Assembly: GCF_039540575.1 (NCBI RefSeq)
Contig: NZ_BAABFC010000007.1
Location: 1-64,000, forward strand
DNA from: Pseudaeromonas paramecii
GTDB taxonomy: Bacteria; Pseudomonadota; Gammaproteobacteria; Enterobacterales; Aeromonadaceae
DNA: 64,000 nucleotides
Direction of reading: 5' to 3'
In this document: positions 8,317 to 16,167 of the stretch, piece by piece
How the letters are laid out: every line of letters starts with the position of its first letter
How positions within the stretch are numbered: the stretch's first letter is position 1
Translations under genes and position numbers: made by a program
Notes under the pieces: generated by a model
What the model was told of the DNA's origin: nothing
Database searches by the model: none
Seen by the model: the letters and a program-made list of their open reading frames with translations, nothing else

Positions 8317-8478
8317 ATGCGATGGCAATGTGAGGTATGCGGCTTTATCTACGATGACGCCCACGGACTGCCGGAAGATGGCATCCCTCCGGGCACCCCG
8401 CTGGACACCCTGCCGGAGGATTGGGAGTGCCCCGAGTGCGGTGCGGCGGTGGAGGAATTTATTCCGCTCGAGGAGTAG
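8317..8478 (+). CDS. rubredoxin
   Basis: A 53-residue one-iron electron carrier. The four cysteine ligands form the two standard knuckles, CEVCG near the start and CPECG near residue 40, and the family's aromatic and acidic core (GFIYDDAHG, DWECPECG) is present. The ATG at 8317 is preceded by AGGAGA; longer in-frame starts would run through the upstream terminator. It is transcribed in the same direction as yqhD but beyond a strong terminator. The 3' end overlaps the convergent MarR gene by 20 bases. Its redox partner is not in the window. Confidence 0.93.
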   Translation: MRWQCEVCGFIYDDAHGLPEDGIPPGTPLDTLPEDWECPECGAAVEEFIPLEE

Positions 8479-8932
8479 GGGCGCGGCGCACCGCCGGCAA
8501 CTGCCAGTCGGCAATGGTGCCCATGATCTCCCGCCAGGCGGCCTCACTGGGGGCGCCGTGATGGGCAAACACTCGGGCCATCAGCTCCCGCTGGCTGCCG
8601 GACAGGCGTTGTTCCAGCTGATGGCCTGTCTCGGTCAGTTGCAGCCGCTTGATGCGTCTGTCCTGGGGATCCTGACTGGCCTGGATCAGGTTCAGCTCCA
8701 GCAGGCGACGCAGGGGGGCATTGAGCGCCTGTTTGCTCACCGAGAGGATACCCAGCAGATCGTTGATGCTGAGATCCGGATAGCGACCGACGAAATAGAG
8801 GATCCGATGATGGACCCGCTGTAGTCCCTGTTCAGCCAGCACGGCATCCGGTCCCAGGGTGAAGGCGCGAAAGGCAAAGTGAAACAGCTCCAGGGCCTGA
8901 TTGAGGGTGGCCTGCTCCTGTGGGTCAATCAT
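8459..8932 (-). CDS. MarR-family transcriptional regulator
   Basis: A 157-residue protein with the MarR winged-helix layout: dimerisation helix, helix-turn-helix near residues 55-80 (INDLLGILSVSKQALNAPLRRLLELNLI) and the DPQDRRIKRLQLTETG wing near residues 90-105. MarR proteins are dimeric repressors that release DNA on binding small aromatic ligands. It is divergent from a PLP aminotransferase, and the shared intergenic region holds a promoter with a palindrome at the likely start site. It therefore probably controls that gene and itself. The ligand is unknown. Confidence 0.9.
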   Translation of the reverse strand: MIDPQEQATLNQALELFHFAFRAFTLGPDAVLAEQGLQRVHHRILYFVGRYPDLSINDLLGILSVSKQALNAPLRRLLELNLIQASQDPQDRRIKRLQLTETGHQLEQRLSGSQRELMARVFAHHGAPSEAAWREIMGTIADWQLPAVRRAPTPRAE

Positions 8933-8933
8933 A

Positions 8934-8978
8934 TTGACTTAATCCTTGCTGCTGGCAATATACGTCAACCGAGTTGAC
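8934..8978 (+). promoter_or_regulatory. promoter and MarR-type operator for the aminotransferase
   Basis: A -35-like TTGACT (8934-8939) and a -10-like AATATA (8957-8962) are separated by 17 bases. Immediately after is a perfect inverted repeat, GTCAAC-CGA-GTTGAC (8964-8978), placed over the expected transcription start, where a bound repressor would block initiation. The adjacent divergent MarR gene is the natural candidate. Confidence 0.6.
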
Positions 8979-9044
8979 CTACTTACCGGCTTAGCCCGGC
9001 AAATGCAACCCGTCTACAGGGACCTTTTTGCCACGGAGCCTTTT

Positions 9045-10214
9045 ATGTTTGCCCAGCGGATCAGCACGCTTTCTTCTTCCATCATTCGGGAAATACTGGC
9101 TGCGGCCCAGCAGCCCGGGGTGATTTCCTTTGCCGGTGGTCTGCCGGCCGCCGACAGCTTCCCCGAGCCCAACTGGGCGGCCCTGCCACCGCAAATCAAG
9201 CAATATGGCATGAGTGAAGGGGAGCCCGAGCTGCGGGAAGCCATTGCCGCCGCGGCCCGGGAGAAGGGTCTGCAGTGCGAGGCCAGTCAGGTGCTGGTGA
9301 TCTCCGGTTCCCAGCAGGGGCTGGATCTGGTGGCCAAGCTGTTCCTGGATCCGGAGAGTCCCGTGCTGGTGGAGTCCCCCACTTATCTGGCGGCGCTGCA
9401 GTGCTTCCGGCTGTTCCAGGCCCGCTGTGTCGGTGTGCCCCTGGGTGAGACTGGGCCGGATCTGGCGCAGATGGACGCGGTGATCCGCAGCCAGGCTCCG
9501 CGATTTAGCTATCTCATTCCCAGCTTCCAGAATCCGTCTGGTCTGTGCTATTCGGTGGCGGCGCGCCAGGCGGTGGCCGCCTTGCTGGATCGCCATCAAC
9601 TGCCGCTGCTGGAAGACGAGCCCTACTGCGAGCTGGATTATGATGGTGTGGCCAAGCCGCCCATCTGCTCCCTGCTCAAGTCCGCTCCCTGGATCTACCA
9701 AGGCAGCTTCTCCAAGATACTGATGCCTGGCATCCGGGTCGGCTATCTGATTGCCCATCCCAGTCTGATGCCGCACCTGGTGCGCCTCAAGCAGGCCTCC
9801 GATCTGCACACCAACCGACCCGGTCAGTGGCTGGCGCTGGAGTACATGCGCTCGGCGGACAAGCAAGCGCGATTGGCCAAGCTGCAGGATTTCTACCGCC
9901 TGCGCCGTGATGCCTTTGCCAAGGCACTGGCCGAGCAATTTGCCGATCTGGCGGACTGGCAGGTGCCCTCTGGCGGCTTGTTTGTCTGGCTCAAACTCAA
10001 GCGCCCCATGGACACCCGGCCGCTGCTCAAGCAGGCGCTGGCCAATCAGGTGGCCTTCATGCCGGGTGAAGCCTTCTTTGCCGATGATGAGCCGCCGGTA
10101 GGCTACTTGCGTCTGAACTTCAGCCACACGCCGCCCGAATTGATCGAAGAAGGTCTGCGCCGGCTGCGGCAGGTGTTCGAGGAGGCCTATGCGGCCCAGG
10201 CCGTGACGGCCTAA
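9045..10214 (+). CDS. PLP-dependent aminotransferase, LysN/aminoadipate-type fold I
   Basis: A 389-residue class I/II aminotransferase. Visible motifs are FAGGLPAADSFP near the start, SGSQQGLDL for cofactor binding, PSFQNPSG, the DEPYCELDY segment and the Schiff-base lysine in GSFSKILMPGIRVGY. The family (2-aminoadipate, aromatic and branched-chain aminotransferases; relatives occur as MocR effector domains) has broad substrates, so specificity is not assigned. I chose ATG 9045, where GGAG sits 6 bases upstream; an in-frame ATG at 8946 would overlap the operator. It lacks the N-terminal helix-turn-helix of MocR fusions. It is probably repressed by the divergent MarR protein. Confidence 0.88.
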   Translation: MFAQRISTLSSSIIREILAAAQQPGVISFAGGLPAADSFPEPNWAALPPQIKQYGMSEGEPELREAIAAAAREKGLQCEASQVLVISGSQQGLDLVAKLFLDPESPVLVESPTYLAALQCFRLFQARCVGVPLGETGPDLAQMDAVIRSQAPRFSYLIPSFQNPSGLCYSVAARQAVAALLDRHQLPLLEDEPYCELDYDGVAKPPICSLLKSAPWIYQGSFSKILMPGIRVGYLIAHPSLMPHLVRLKQASDLHTNRPGQWLALEYMRSADKQARLAKLQDFYRLRRDAFAKALAEQFADLADWQVPSGGLFVWLKLKRPMDTRPLLKQALANQVAFMPGEAFFADDEPPVGYLRLNFSHTPPELIEEGLRRLRQVFEEAYAAQAVTA

Positions 10215-10232
10215 GCCCTTGTCCAGATAAAC

Positions 10233-10262
10233 AAAAGGCGCCTGATGGCGCCTTTATGTTTT
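10233..10262. terminator. bidirectional terminator
   Basis: AAAGGCGCC pairs with GGCGCCTTT around TGAT, with T-rich flanks on both strands. It can serve both the aminotransferase (+) and the HMA gene (-), which converge here. Confidence 0.8.
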
Positions 10263-10267
10263 GGAGC

Positions 10268-10462
10268 TTATTCGGCCGGCGGATAGCCCAGCTCTTCGAG
10301 CTTGCGGGCAATGACGGAGCGGGCCAGCTGGCTGGTCACCTCCAGCTTGTGGCTGGGCAGTTCGAAACGCAGGGCTACGGTGGGATCTGCCTGGGTGAGC
10401 GTTTCCGTGATGGTGTTGACGCAGTGTTGACAGCCCATGTCGGGCAGGGTGAATTCGTACAT
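10268..10462 (-). CDS. heavy-metal-associated (HMA) domain protein, CopZ-like
   Basis: A 64-residue free-standing HMA domain. The metal-binding loop MGCQHC carries Cys11 and Cys14, and the protein has the beta-alpha-beta-beta-alpha-beta length of copper chaperones. Such proteins carry Cu(I) or other soft metals to P-type ATPases or regulators. No metal ATPase lies in the window, so the partner is unknown. An AAGGAG ribosome site precedes the ATG. Confidence 0.88.
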   Translation of the reverse strand: MYEFTLPDMGCQHCVNTITETLTQADPTVALRFELPSHKLEVTSQLARSVIARKLEELGYPPAE

Positions 10463-10537
10463 GCTGTTCTCCTTCTTTTTCTATGCCATCTGCTCCGAGC
10501 ATAACAGGGACCGGACCCGACTGCCCATGCCTTGGGA

Positions 10538-11224
10538 TCAGACGGGACGTTGCAGGCGGGTCTGGGGGGGATTGTTGTCTGGCTTGTTGCGGGTCTGTAT
10601 CTGCTCGGATTCGATGATCTGTACCCCTGGGATATCGTGCTGGATCGCGGCCAGCAGGGTGGCGGCCACGGCACTAGGTGTCACTGGACGATAGCGGGCG
10701 GGCAGCAGACGGCTCACACGCCGGCTCAGCCAAAGCCCGAGGGCCTCCATGGGGCGTGGCTCCGGCCTATTCGGAGCATCCAGCAGGGCGGGGCGGATCA
10801 GTACCAACTGCTCGAAGTCCAACTGATGAACGGCTAGTTCCAGCTCGCCCTTGATTTGAGGGTAAGGCACCCAGGATTTGGCATTGGCGCCCAGGGCGGA
10901 AACCAGGCCGTATCGTAGGGTCCCGTGCTGACGGGCGGCGTGGGCACAGGCCAGATTGATGGCCAAATCCACGGCGCGAAAGGCGGCCAAGGAGCCAGCC
11001 TGCCGGCGGGTGGTGCCCAGGGCACTGAGCAGGGCATCCGCCTGCCACCACTCTGCCTCCGTGGGCAGCTGGGCAAAATCGATGACCGGGTTGCACAACT
11101 TGTCATGGAGGGGCAAGGGTTGGCGGGTGGGGGCCGTGATCTGTGTAATGGCTGGCTCAGCCAGGGCCTGTTGCAACAGTGCTTGACCTACCTGACCCGT
11201 GGCGCCTAACAAAATTATCTTCAT
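10538..11224 (-). CDS. NAD(P)-binding Rossmann protein, atypical SDR/YbjT-like
   Basis: A 228-residue protein starting MKIILLGATGQVGQ, the glycine-rich GxxGxxG dinucleotide motif of the atypical short-chain dehydrogenase/NmrA-like group. A later LIRPALLDAPN segment is typical of these epimerase-like proteins. ATG 11224 is chosen because the Rossmann strand starts there. A longer in-frame start would add residues that mimic a lipobox but would then place a signal peptide before a cytosolic nucleotide-binding fold. The substrate is unknown; members include oxidoreductases and redox-sensing proteins. Confidence 0.78.
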   Translation of the reverse strand: MKIILLGATGQVGQALLQQALAEPAITQITAPTRQPLPLHDKLCNPVIDFAQLPTEAEWWQADALLSALGTTRRQAGSLAAFRAVDLAINLACAHAARQHGTLRYGLVSALGANAKSWVPYPQIKGELELAVHQLDFEQLVLIRPALLDAPNRPEPRPMEALGLWLSRRVSRLLPARYRPVTPSAVAATLLAAIQHDIPGVQIIESEQIQTRNKPDNNPPQTRLQRPV

Positions 11225-11547
11225 GTTTTTGGTCCGATCATCCTGCACAACCGTGGGACTGTGACGCACCCGGCTATGGCATCCGGCCAGCAGCAGGCCT
11301 GCCATTGCGCCTGTCTACCTGAACCCTGTGGTGAGGTAGTCCTTCATCTTAGGGGAGGCTTAGGGGTTAAGAACCTGATGTCCATCTAAAATCGTGAACC
11401 ATGAGACAGTTTTTCATCTTTTTGAAAAATAGATTCTTTTTGCTCATGGATTGGCCGGTTTGCTGCATTATTGGGCCCTGAAATGAGGCCAGCTTTGTCG
11501 ACAGTGATTTCGTTACAAAATTCCCGGAATTCTTGAAAATAAGTCGA
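11225..11547. other. 323-bp gene-free region with a long inverted repeat
   Basis: No convincing gene. CCATGAG (11399-11405) and CTCATGG (11443-11449) form the outer arms of an inverted repeat, and TTTTTCA and TTGAAAAA form an inner pair (about 11410-11429). The region is AT-richer than its neighbours. It may hold a terminator, a small RNA or a protein-binding site upstream of the cold-shock gene. Confidence 0.35.
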
Positions 11548-11675
11548 TTGACATGCCTAGGGCATTGGTTACAATGCAAACAGCTTGTAGCGGTCGTTAG
11601 CAATAGTTTGCTGCCTCTCAAGCTGGTACTGCCTGAACAAGGCATCTAGTTATTTTGATATTTAGGAAATTGATT
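11548..11675 (+). promoter_or_regulatory. promoter and long leader of the cold-shock gene
   Basis: TTGACA (11548-11553) and TACAAT (11570-11575) with a 16-base spacer form a near-consensus sigma-70 promoter. This leaves a leader of about 95 bases before the ATG, with AGGAAA as ribosome site. Long leaders are a known feature of cspA-type mRNAs, where their folding acts as a thermosensor; here that role is inferred. Confidence 0.65.
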
Positions 11676-11888
11676 ATGTCTGACGTCCGCACTGGCAAGG
11701 TTAAGTGGTTCAATGAGACCAAAGGTTTCGGCTTCATCGAGCAAGACCAAGGCCCGGATGTATTTGTACACTTCAGAGCGATCAACGCTCCCGGTTTCAA
11801 GACTCTGACTGAAGGTCAACGCGTGCAGTTCAGCGTGACTCAAGGCCAAAAGGGTCCTCAAGCTGAGAACGTCACCATCGTTCAATAA
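11676..11888 (+). CDS. CspA-family cold-shock protein
   Basis: A 70-residue single OB-fold nucleic-acid chaperone. It starts MSDVRTGKVKWFNETKGFGFIEQ, containing RNP1 (KGFGFI), and continues with RNP2 (VFVHF). The usual family length and a single cold-shock domain are present. The ATG at 11676 is chosen because AGGAAA lies just upstream. The family binds single-stranded RNA and DNA and melts mRNA structure. Which paralogue it is cannot be told from sequence. Confidence 0.95.
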   Translation: MSDVRTGKVKWFNETKGFGFIEQDQGPDVFVHFRAINAPGFKTLTEGQRVQFSVTQGQKGPQAENVTIVQ

Positions 11889-11930
11889 TGGTGATGAGGT
11901 GCCCGGAATGGGTGCCGTCAGAGTCGATTA

Positions 11931-11954
11931 AAGCGCCCTAAGGGGCGCTTTTTG
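11931..11954 (+). terminator. terminator of the cold-shock gene
   Basis: AAGCGCCC pairs with GGGGCGCTT around a short loop, followed by TTTTGTTT. Confidence 0.75.
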
Positions 11955-11993
11955 TTTATACGCGATCGCGGATGATACCACAGGAGAGACCAT

Positions 11994-12287
11994 ATGAGAG
12001 CAACATGGGTGCTGTTGGGCGGACTCTATTGTCTGCCGGGTCTGGCGGCCAACACGGGCGGTCAGTCCCTGGGGGTGCTGGTGGAACCCGGGGCGCTTAA
12101 CCAGCGAGTCTGCTGGTTTCAGGGTCAGCAATATTCTGTGGGGGCGCGATTGCAGATGGCAGATCAGTGGTTTATCTGTGCGCCGGAGCAACCACAGGAG
12201 CTCAATGGCGCCGTGAGCTGGCAGACGGCCGAGGAGATCGCCCTCAAGCGTCAGGGGCAGTCCAAGGTGCAGATCAACCTCAAGTAA
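11994..12287 (+). CDS. small exported protein, DUF1496/YnjH-like
   Basis: A 97-residue protein with a signal peptide (MRATWVLLGGLYCLPGLAA). The mature chain contains VCWFQGQQYSVGARLQMADQ, which recalls the YnjH/DUF1496 family of small periplasmic proteins with two conserved cysteines (Cys45 and a Cys near residue 67). The function of that family is not established. The ATG is preceded by AGGAGA. Its 3' end overlaps the convergent yfaE by 8 bases. The family call is from memory of the motif. Confidence 0.6.
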   Translation: MRATWVLLGGLYCLPGLAANTGGQSLGVLVEPGALNQRVCWFQGQQYSVGARLQMADQWFICAPEQPQELNGAVSWQTAEEIALKRQGQSKVQINLK

Positions 12288-12540
12288 GCTTGAGGCAGAC
12301 GGGGGTGCTGGCGTGGGCACAGCAGGTCAGCACCTCGTTATCCTCATGCCAGGCCAGGGGCGGTCGCAGGTACGTCAATGCCTGTGGTTGAGATTCGTCC
12401 GCCAGTGGCAGCCGGCAGGCACCACAGTAGCCCTGCCGGCATTGATATTCCACCCGATGGCCTTGCCGCTCCAGTGCGCTCAGCAGGCTCTCGCCCGCCT
12501 CACAAGCCACCGTCACGACCTCCTCCACCAGCTGGCTCAT
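12280..12540 (-). CDS. yfaE: 2Fe-2S ferredoxin YfaE, NrdB cofactor maintenance
   Basis: An 86-residue plant-type ferredoxin. The cluster ligands form C-x4-C-x2-C (CRQGYCGAC, from Cys34) with the fourth Cys near residue 73. In E. coli, YfaE reduces the met form of NrdB and rebuilds its diferric-tyrosyl cofactor. The start codon overlaps the nrdB stop by one base (TGATG), so the two are translationally coupled, and the nrdA-nrdB-yfaE order is the conserved one. Assignment from domain and context together is strong. Confidence 0.92.
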   Translation of the reverse strand: MSQLVEEVVTVACEAGESLLSALERQGHRVEYQCRQGYCGACRLPLADESQPQALTYLRPPLAWHEDNEVLTCCAHASTPVCLKLT

Positions 12541-13640
12541 CAGAGCGTCAACTCTGCCAGGTCGCCGGCACTGACTTCGGCATCGATTTGCCCCACCAGA
12601 TAGGAGCTCACCTCCACCTCTTGCGGGGCCACCTGCACCTGATCGGAGCTGAGCCAGGCGTTGAGCCAGGGCAGGGGGTTGGGACGAGGAGCGAAGGGGG
12701 CGGGCAGCCCCACGGCCTGCATGCGCACGTTGGTGATGAATTCCACGTACTGGCTCAGGATCTCCTGGTTGAGACCTATCATGGAGCCGTCCTTGAACAG
12801 GTAGGCGGCCCAGTCCTTCTCCTGCTGCGCAGCACTGACAAACAGTGCTATGCATTGCTCCCGGCACGCCTGGGCTATCTCCACCATCTCGGGATCGTCT
12901 TTGCCGTGTTGCAGCAGGTTCAGCATGTGCTGGGTGCCGGTGAGGTGCAGGGCCTCATCCCGGGCGATCAGCCGGATCACCTTGGCATTGCCTTCCATCA
13001 GCTTGCGCTCGGCAAAGGCAAAGGAGCAGGCAAAGCTGACATAGAAGCGGATGGCCTCCAGGGCGTTGATGCTCATCAAGCAGAGGTAGAGCTGCTTCTT
13101 CAACTCACGGCTGGCAGCCTGCGCGCCACTGGCCTGCCACGCCTGCACCCCCTGGATCAGCGCATCGTAGTAGCCGGCGATGTCGTCGGCTCTGGCTATG
13201 ATGTGGGGGTTCTGCACTATCTCGTCAAACACCTTGCTGGGATCGGCAAACAGGTTGCGGATGATATGGGTGTAGGAGCGGGAATGTATGGTCTCAGAGA
13301 AGGCCCAGGTCTGGATCCAGGTTTCCAGCTCCGGCAAGGAGACCACCGGCAGCAGGGCGACGCTGGGACTGCGGCCCTGGATGGAGTCCAGCAGTATCTG
13401 GTACTTGAGGTTGGACAGGAAGATATGCTGCTCGTGGGCCGGCAGGGCGGCGAACTCGATGCGATCCCGGGACAAGTCCACCTCTTCGGGTCGCCAGAAG
13501 AAGGAGAGCTGCTTTTCGATCAGCTGCTCGAAGATGGGGTGCTTCTGCTGATCGTAACGGGCCACGTTCACCGGTTGACCGAAAAACATGGGCTCGGCGA
13601 GGGCGTTATTGGGGGTCTTGCTGAAACTTTGATAGGCCAT
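12540..13640 (-). CDS. nrdB: ribonucleotide reductase class Ia, beta subunit
   Basis: A 366-residue radical-generating subunit of aerobic ribonucleotide reductase. It begins MAYQSFSK and shows EPMFFGQPVNVARYDQQKHPIFE, FFWRPEEVDLSRDR and ETIHSRSYTHIIRN, all strongly conserved with E. coli NrdB. These include the first iron ligands and the radical-tyrosine region. ATG 13640 is used, matching the E. coli start. It follows nrdA by 46 bases and is coupled to yfaE. Expression should follow the NrdR boxes upstream of nrdA. Confidence 0.97.
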   Translation of the reverse strand: MAYQSFSKTPNNALAEPMFFGQPVNVARYDQQKHPIFEQLIEKQLSFFWRPEEVDLSRDRIEFAALPAHEQHIFLSNLKYQILLDSIQGRSPSVALLPVVSLPELETWIQTWAFSETIHSRSYTHIIRNLFADPSKVFDEIVQNPHIIARADDIAGYYDALIQGVQAWQASGAQAASRELKKQLYLCLMSINALEAIRFYVSFACSFAFAERKLMEGNAKVIRLIARDEALHLTGTQHMLNLLQHGKDDPEMVEIAQACREQCIALFVSAAQQEKDWAAYLFKDGSMIGLNQEILSQYVEFITNVRMQAVGLPAPFAPRPNPLPWLNAWLSSDQVQVAPQEVEVSSYLVGQIDAEVSAGDLAELTL

Positions 13641-13686
13641 GGGCTCTTCTATTCCGAAAGAGGGCGGCGAGCCGCCCTGGTCAACA

Positions 13687-15957
13687 TCAGATCTTGCAGG
13701 CGCCACCGGCGCAACTGTCATCGGCGCTGTGCTGGGCATCCTCGGCACCGTCCCGGGTGTTGTGGTAGTAGAGTGTCTTGATGCCGAGCTTGTAGGCGGT
13801 AACCAGATCCTTGATCAGCTGTTTCATGGGCACCCGCCCGCCCTCGAAGCGGCTCGGGTCATAGTTGGTGTTGGCGGAGATGGACTGATCGACAAACTTC
13901 TGCATGATGCCCACCAGCTGCAAATAGCCGTCGTTGCCGGGTTGCTGCCACAAGAGCTCGTAGGCGTCCTTGAGCTGGGCGTAGTCCGGCACCACTTGGC
14001 GCAGTATGCCGTCCTTGGATGCCTTGACGCTGATGAGGCCGCGGGGCGGCTCTATGCCGTTGGTAGCGTTGGCGATCTGGCTGGAGGTCTCGGACGGCAT
14101 CAGGGCGGTGAGGGTGCTGTTGCGTAGCCCGTATTGCCGGATCTCGGCCCGCAGGGTTTCCCAGTCCAGGTGTAGCGGCTCGTCACACAGGGCGTCCAGA
14201 TCCCGCTTGTAGGTGTCGATGGGCAGTACGCCCTGGGCATACTGGGTGTCGGCAAAGCGCGGGCAGGCACCCTGCTCCCGGGCCAGTTGGTTGGAGGCCT
14301 TGAGCAGGTGATATTGCAACGCCTCGAAGGTTCTGTGGGTCAAGGCCAGGGCAGAGCCGTCAGAGTATTTCACGCCATGCTTGGCCAGGTAATAGGCGTA
14401 GTTGATGACACCCACCCCCAGCGGTCGGCGCCAGAGGGCGCCATTCTTACCGGCCGGCACCGGGTAGTCCTGATAATCCAGCAGGGCATCCAGGGCGCGC
14501 ACCACCAGATCGCTCAGGTTGGCCAGTTCATCCAGGCTCGTCAGGGCCCCCAGGTTGATGGCGGACAGGGTACACAGGGCAATCTCGCCGTGGTCATCCT
14601 TCAGATCGTTCAGCGGCTGGGTCGGCAGGGCGATCTCCATGCACAGATTGCTCTGGCGGATGGGTGCCTTGACGGGATCGAAGGGGCTGTGGGTGTTGCA
14701 GTGATCCACGTTCTGAATGTAGATACGACCCGTGCCGGCGCGCTCCTGCATCAGCAAGGAGAAGAGATCCAGCGCCTTGAGCGTCTTCTTCTGGATGGCC
14801 GGATCGGCCTCGTACTGCCGATACAGGCGCTCGAATTCGTCCTGATCGGCAAAGAAGGCGTCATAAAGACCGGGCACGTCCGCCGGGCTGAACAGGCTGA
14901 TGTCGCCACCTTGCAGCAGACGCTGATAGAGCAGGCGGGAGATCTGCACGCCGTAGTCCAGATGCCGCACCCGGTTATCTTCCACCCCGCGGTTGTTCTT
15001 CAGCACCAGCAGGGATTCCACCTCCCGATGCCACAGGGGATAGAAGACGGTGGCCGCGCCACCGCGCACGCCGCCCTGGGAGCAGCACTTCACCGCCGTC
15101 TGGAAGTACTTATAGAAGGGAATGCAGCCGGTATGGAAGGCTTCACCGCCGCGAATCGGCGAGCCCAGGGCGCGGATGCGGCCGGCGTTGATGCCGATGC
15201 CGGCCCGTTGGGAGACATAGCGCACCACGGCCGAGGCGGTGGCATTGATGGAGTCCAGGCTGTCATCGCACTCGATCAGCACGCAGGAGCTGAACTGGCG
15301 GGTCGGTGTGCGCACCCCGGACATGATGGGGGTGGGCAGGGAGATCTTGAAGGTGGAGCAGGCGTCGTAGAAGCGCTTGATGTAGCCCAGCCGGCTGGCC
15401 TTGGGATAGTGGGAGAACAGGCAGGCCGCCACCAGCATGTAGAGGAACTGCGGGCTCTCGAAGATCTGGCCGCTGACGCGATCCTGCACCAGGTATTTGC
15501 CTTCGAGCTGTTTGATGGCGGCGTAGGCAAATTGCAGGTCCCGGTTGTGATCCAGATGCTGGTCCAGCTCGGCCCAGTCGCTGGCATCATAATCCCGCAG
15601 CAGGTGGGCATCGTAGCGACCGGCGGCCACCTGGGTCTGTACCTGGGCTAACAGGCTGGGCGGGGTGAATTCGCCATAGGCCTTCTTGCGCAGGTGGAAC
15701 AGCGCCAGGCGTGCCGCCAGGTATTGATAATCCGGGGTCTCTGCGCTGATGAGGTCGGCGGCGGCACGGATCAGGGTCTCATGAATGTCAGCGGTCTTGA
15801 TGCCTGCGTAGAACTGGATATGGGCCCGCAGCTCCACCTGGGAGACGGAGACGTTGTCCAGACCCTGGGCGGCCCAGGTGACGACGCGGTGGATTTTTTC
15901 CAGATCCAGCGGCTCGGTCCGACCGTCCCGCTTGGTGACATTCAGATTGGTGTTCAT
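13687..15957 (-). CDS. nrdA: ribonucleotide reductase class Ia, alpha subunit
   Basis: The 756-residue catalytic subunit (E. coli: 761) that reduces ribonucleoside diphosphates. An ATP-cone lies at residues 5-95 (VTKRDGRTEPLDLEKIHRVV). The first redox-active cysteine is in FSSCVLIE, the thiyl-radical cysteine in QSNLCMEIALP and the second redox-active cysteine in LCTLSA. The C-terminal swinging-arm pair is CAGGACKI at the very end. A good ribosome site (AAGGAA) precedes the ATG. All key residues appear intact, so a functional dATP-inhibited enzyme is expected. Confidence 0.97.
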   Translation of the reverse strand: MNTNLNVTKRDGRTEPLDLEKIHRVVTWAAQGLDNVSVSQVELRAHIQFYAGIKTADIHETLIRAAADLISAETPDYQYLAARLALFHLRKKAYGEFTPPSLLAQVQTQVAAGRYDAHLLRDYDASDWAELDQHLDHNRDLQFAYAAIKQLEGKYLVQDRVSGQIFESPQFLYMLVAACLFSHYPKASRLGYIKRFYDACSTFKISLPTPIMSGVRTPTRQFSSCVLIECDDSLDSINATASAVVRYVSQRAGIGINAGRIRALGSPIRGGEAFHTGCIPFYKYFQTAVKCCSQGGVRGGAATVFYPLWHREVESLLVLKNNRGVEDNRVRHLDYGVQISRLLYQRLLQGGDISLFSPADVPGLYDAFFADQDEFERLYRQYEADPAIQKKTLKALDLFSLLMQERAGTGRIYIQNVDHCNTHSPFDPVKAPIRQSNLCMEIALPTQPLNDLKDDHGEIALCTLSAINLGALTSLDELANLSDLVVRALDALLDYQDYPVPAGKNGALWRRPLGVGVINYAYYLAKHGVKYSDGSALALTHRTFEALQYHLLKASNQLAREQGACPRFADTQYAQGVLPIDTYKRDLDALCDEPLHLDWETLRAEIRQYGLRNSTLTALMPSETSSQIANATNGIEPPRGLISVKASKDGILRQVVPDYAQLKDAYELLWQQPGNDGYLQLVGIMQKFVDQSISANTNYDPSRFEGGRVPMKQLIKDLVTAYKLGIKTLYYHNTRDGAEDAQHSADDSCAGGACKI

Positions 15958-15992
15958 GGCGCTTCCTTAGACAAAGAGTGGACACCCAGTGC

Positions 15993-16038
15993 TCACTACA
16001 TATGGTGTCAATTATCTTGATGAGGCACAACATAGTGT
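15993..16038 (-). promoter_or_regulatory. paired NrdR boxes upstream of nrdA
   Basis: TCACTACATATGGTGT (15993-16008) matches 13 of 16 positions of the NrdR palindrome ACACTATATATAGTGT. A second box at 16023-16038 has a perfect right half (ATAGTGT) and matches 11 of 16. The starts are 30 bases apart, about three helical turns, as is usual for NrdR pairs. They lie 36-81 bases before the nrdA start. Confidence 0.75.
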
Positions 16039-16127
16039 GATGACTGGGTGCGTTCAAGCCCCAAAAATGAAAGGTATGCTGTGGATAGATCTTTTCAGGC
16101 CAGCCGGAGTCGGCGTTTGGGCGGGAT

Positions 16128-16157
16128 AAAAAAAAAAGCCGGGTTATTTAACCCAGC
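16128..16157 (-). terminator. terminator of the ubiG-phosphatase operon
   Basis: On the minus strand GCTGGGTTA pairs with TAACCCGGC, followed by a run of ten T. It lies directly after the phosphatase stop. Confidence 0.8.
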
Positions 16158-16167
16158 GGTTTACTCG

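Noticed and set aside
11225..11305. Lipoprotein signal (LLLAGC) in a longer form of the Rossmann protein
   Set aside because: The lipobox would precede a cytosolic dinucleotide-binding fold, and the family starts at MKIILLGATG, so it looks coincidental.
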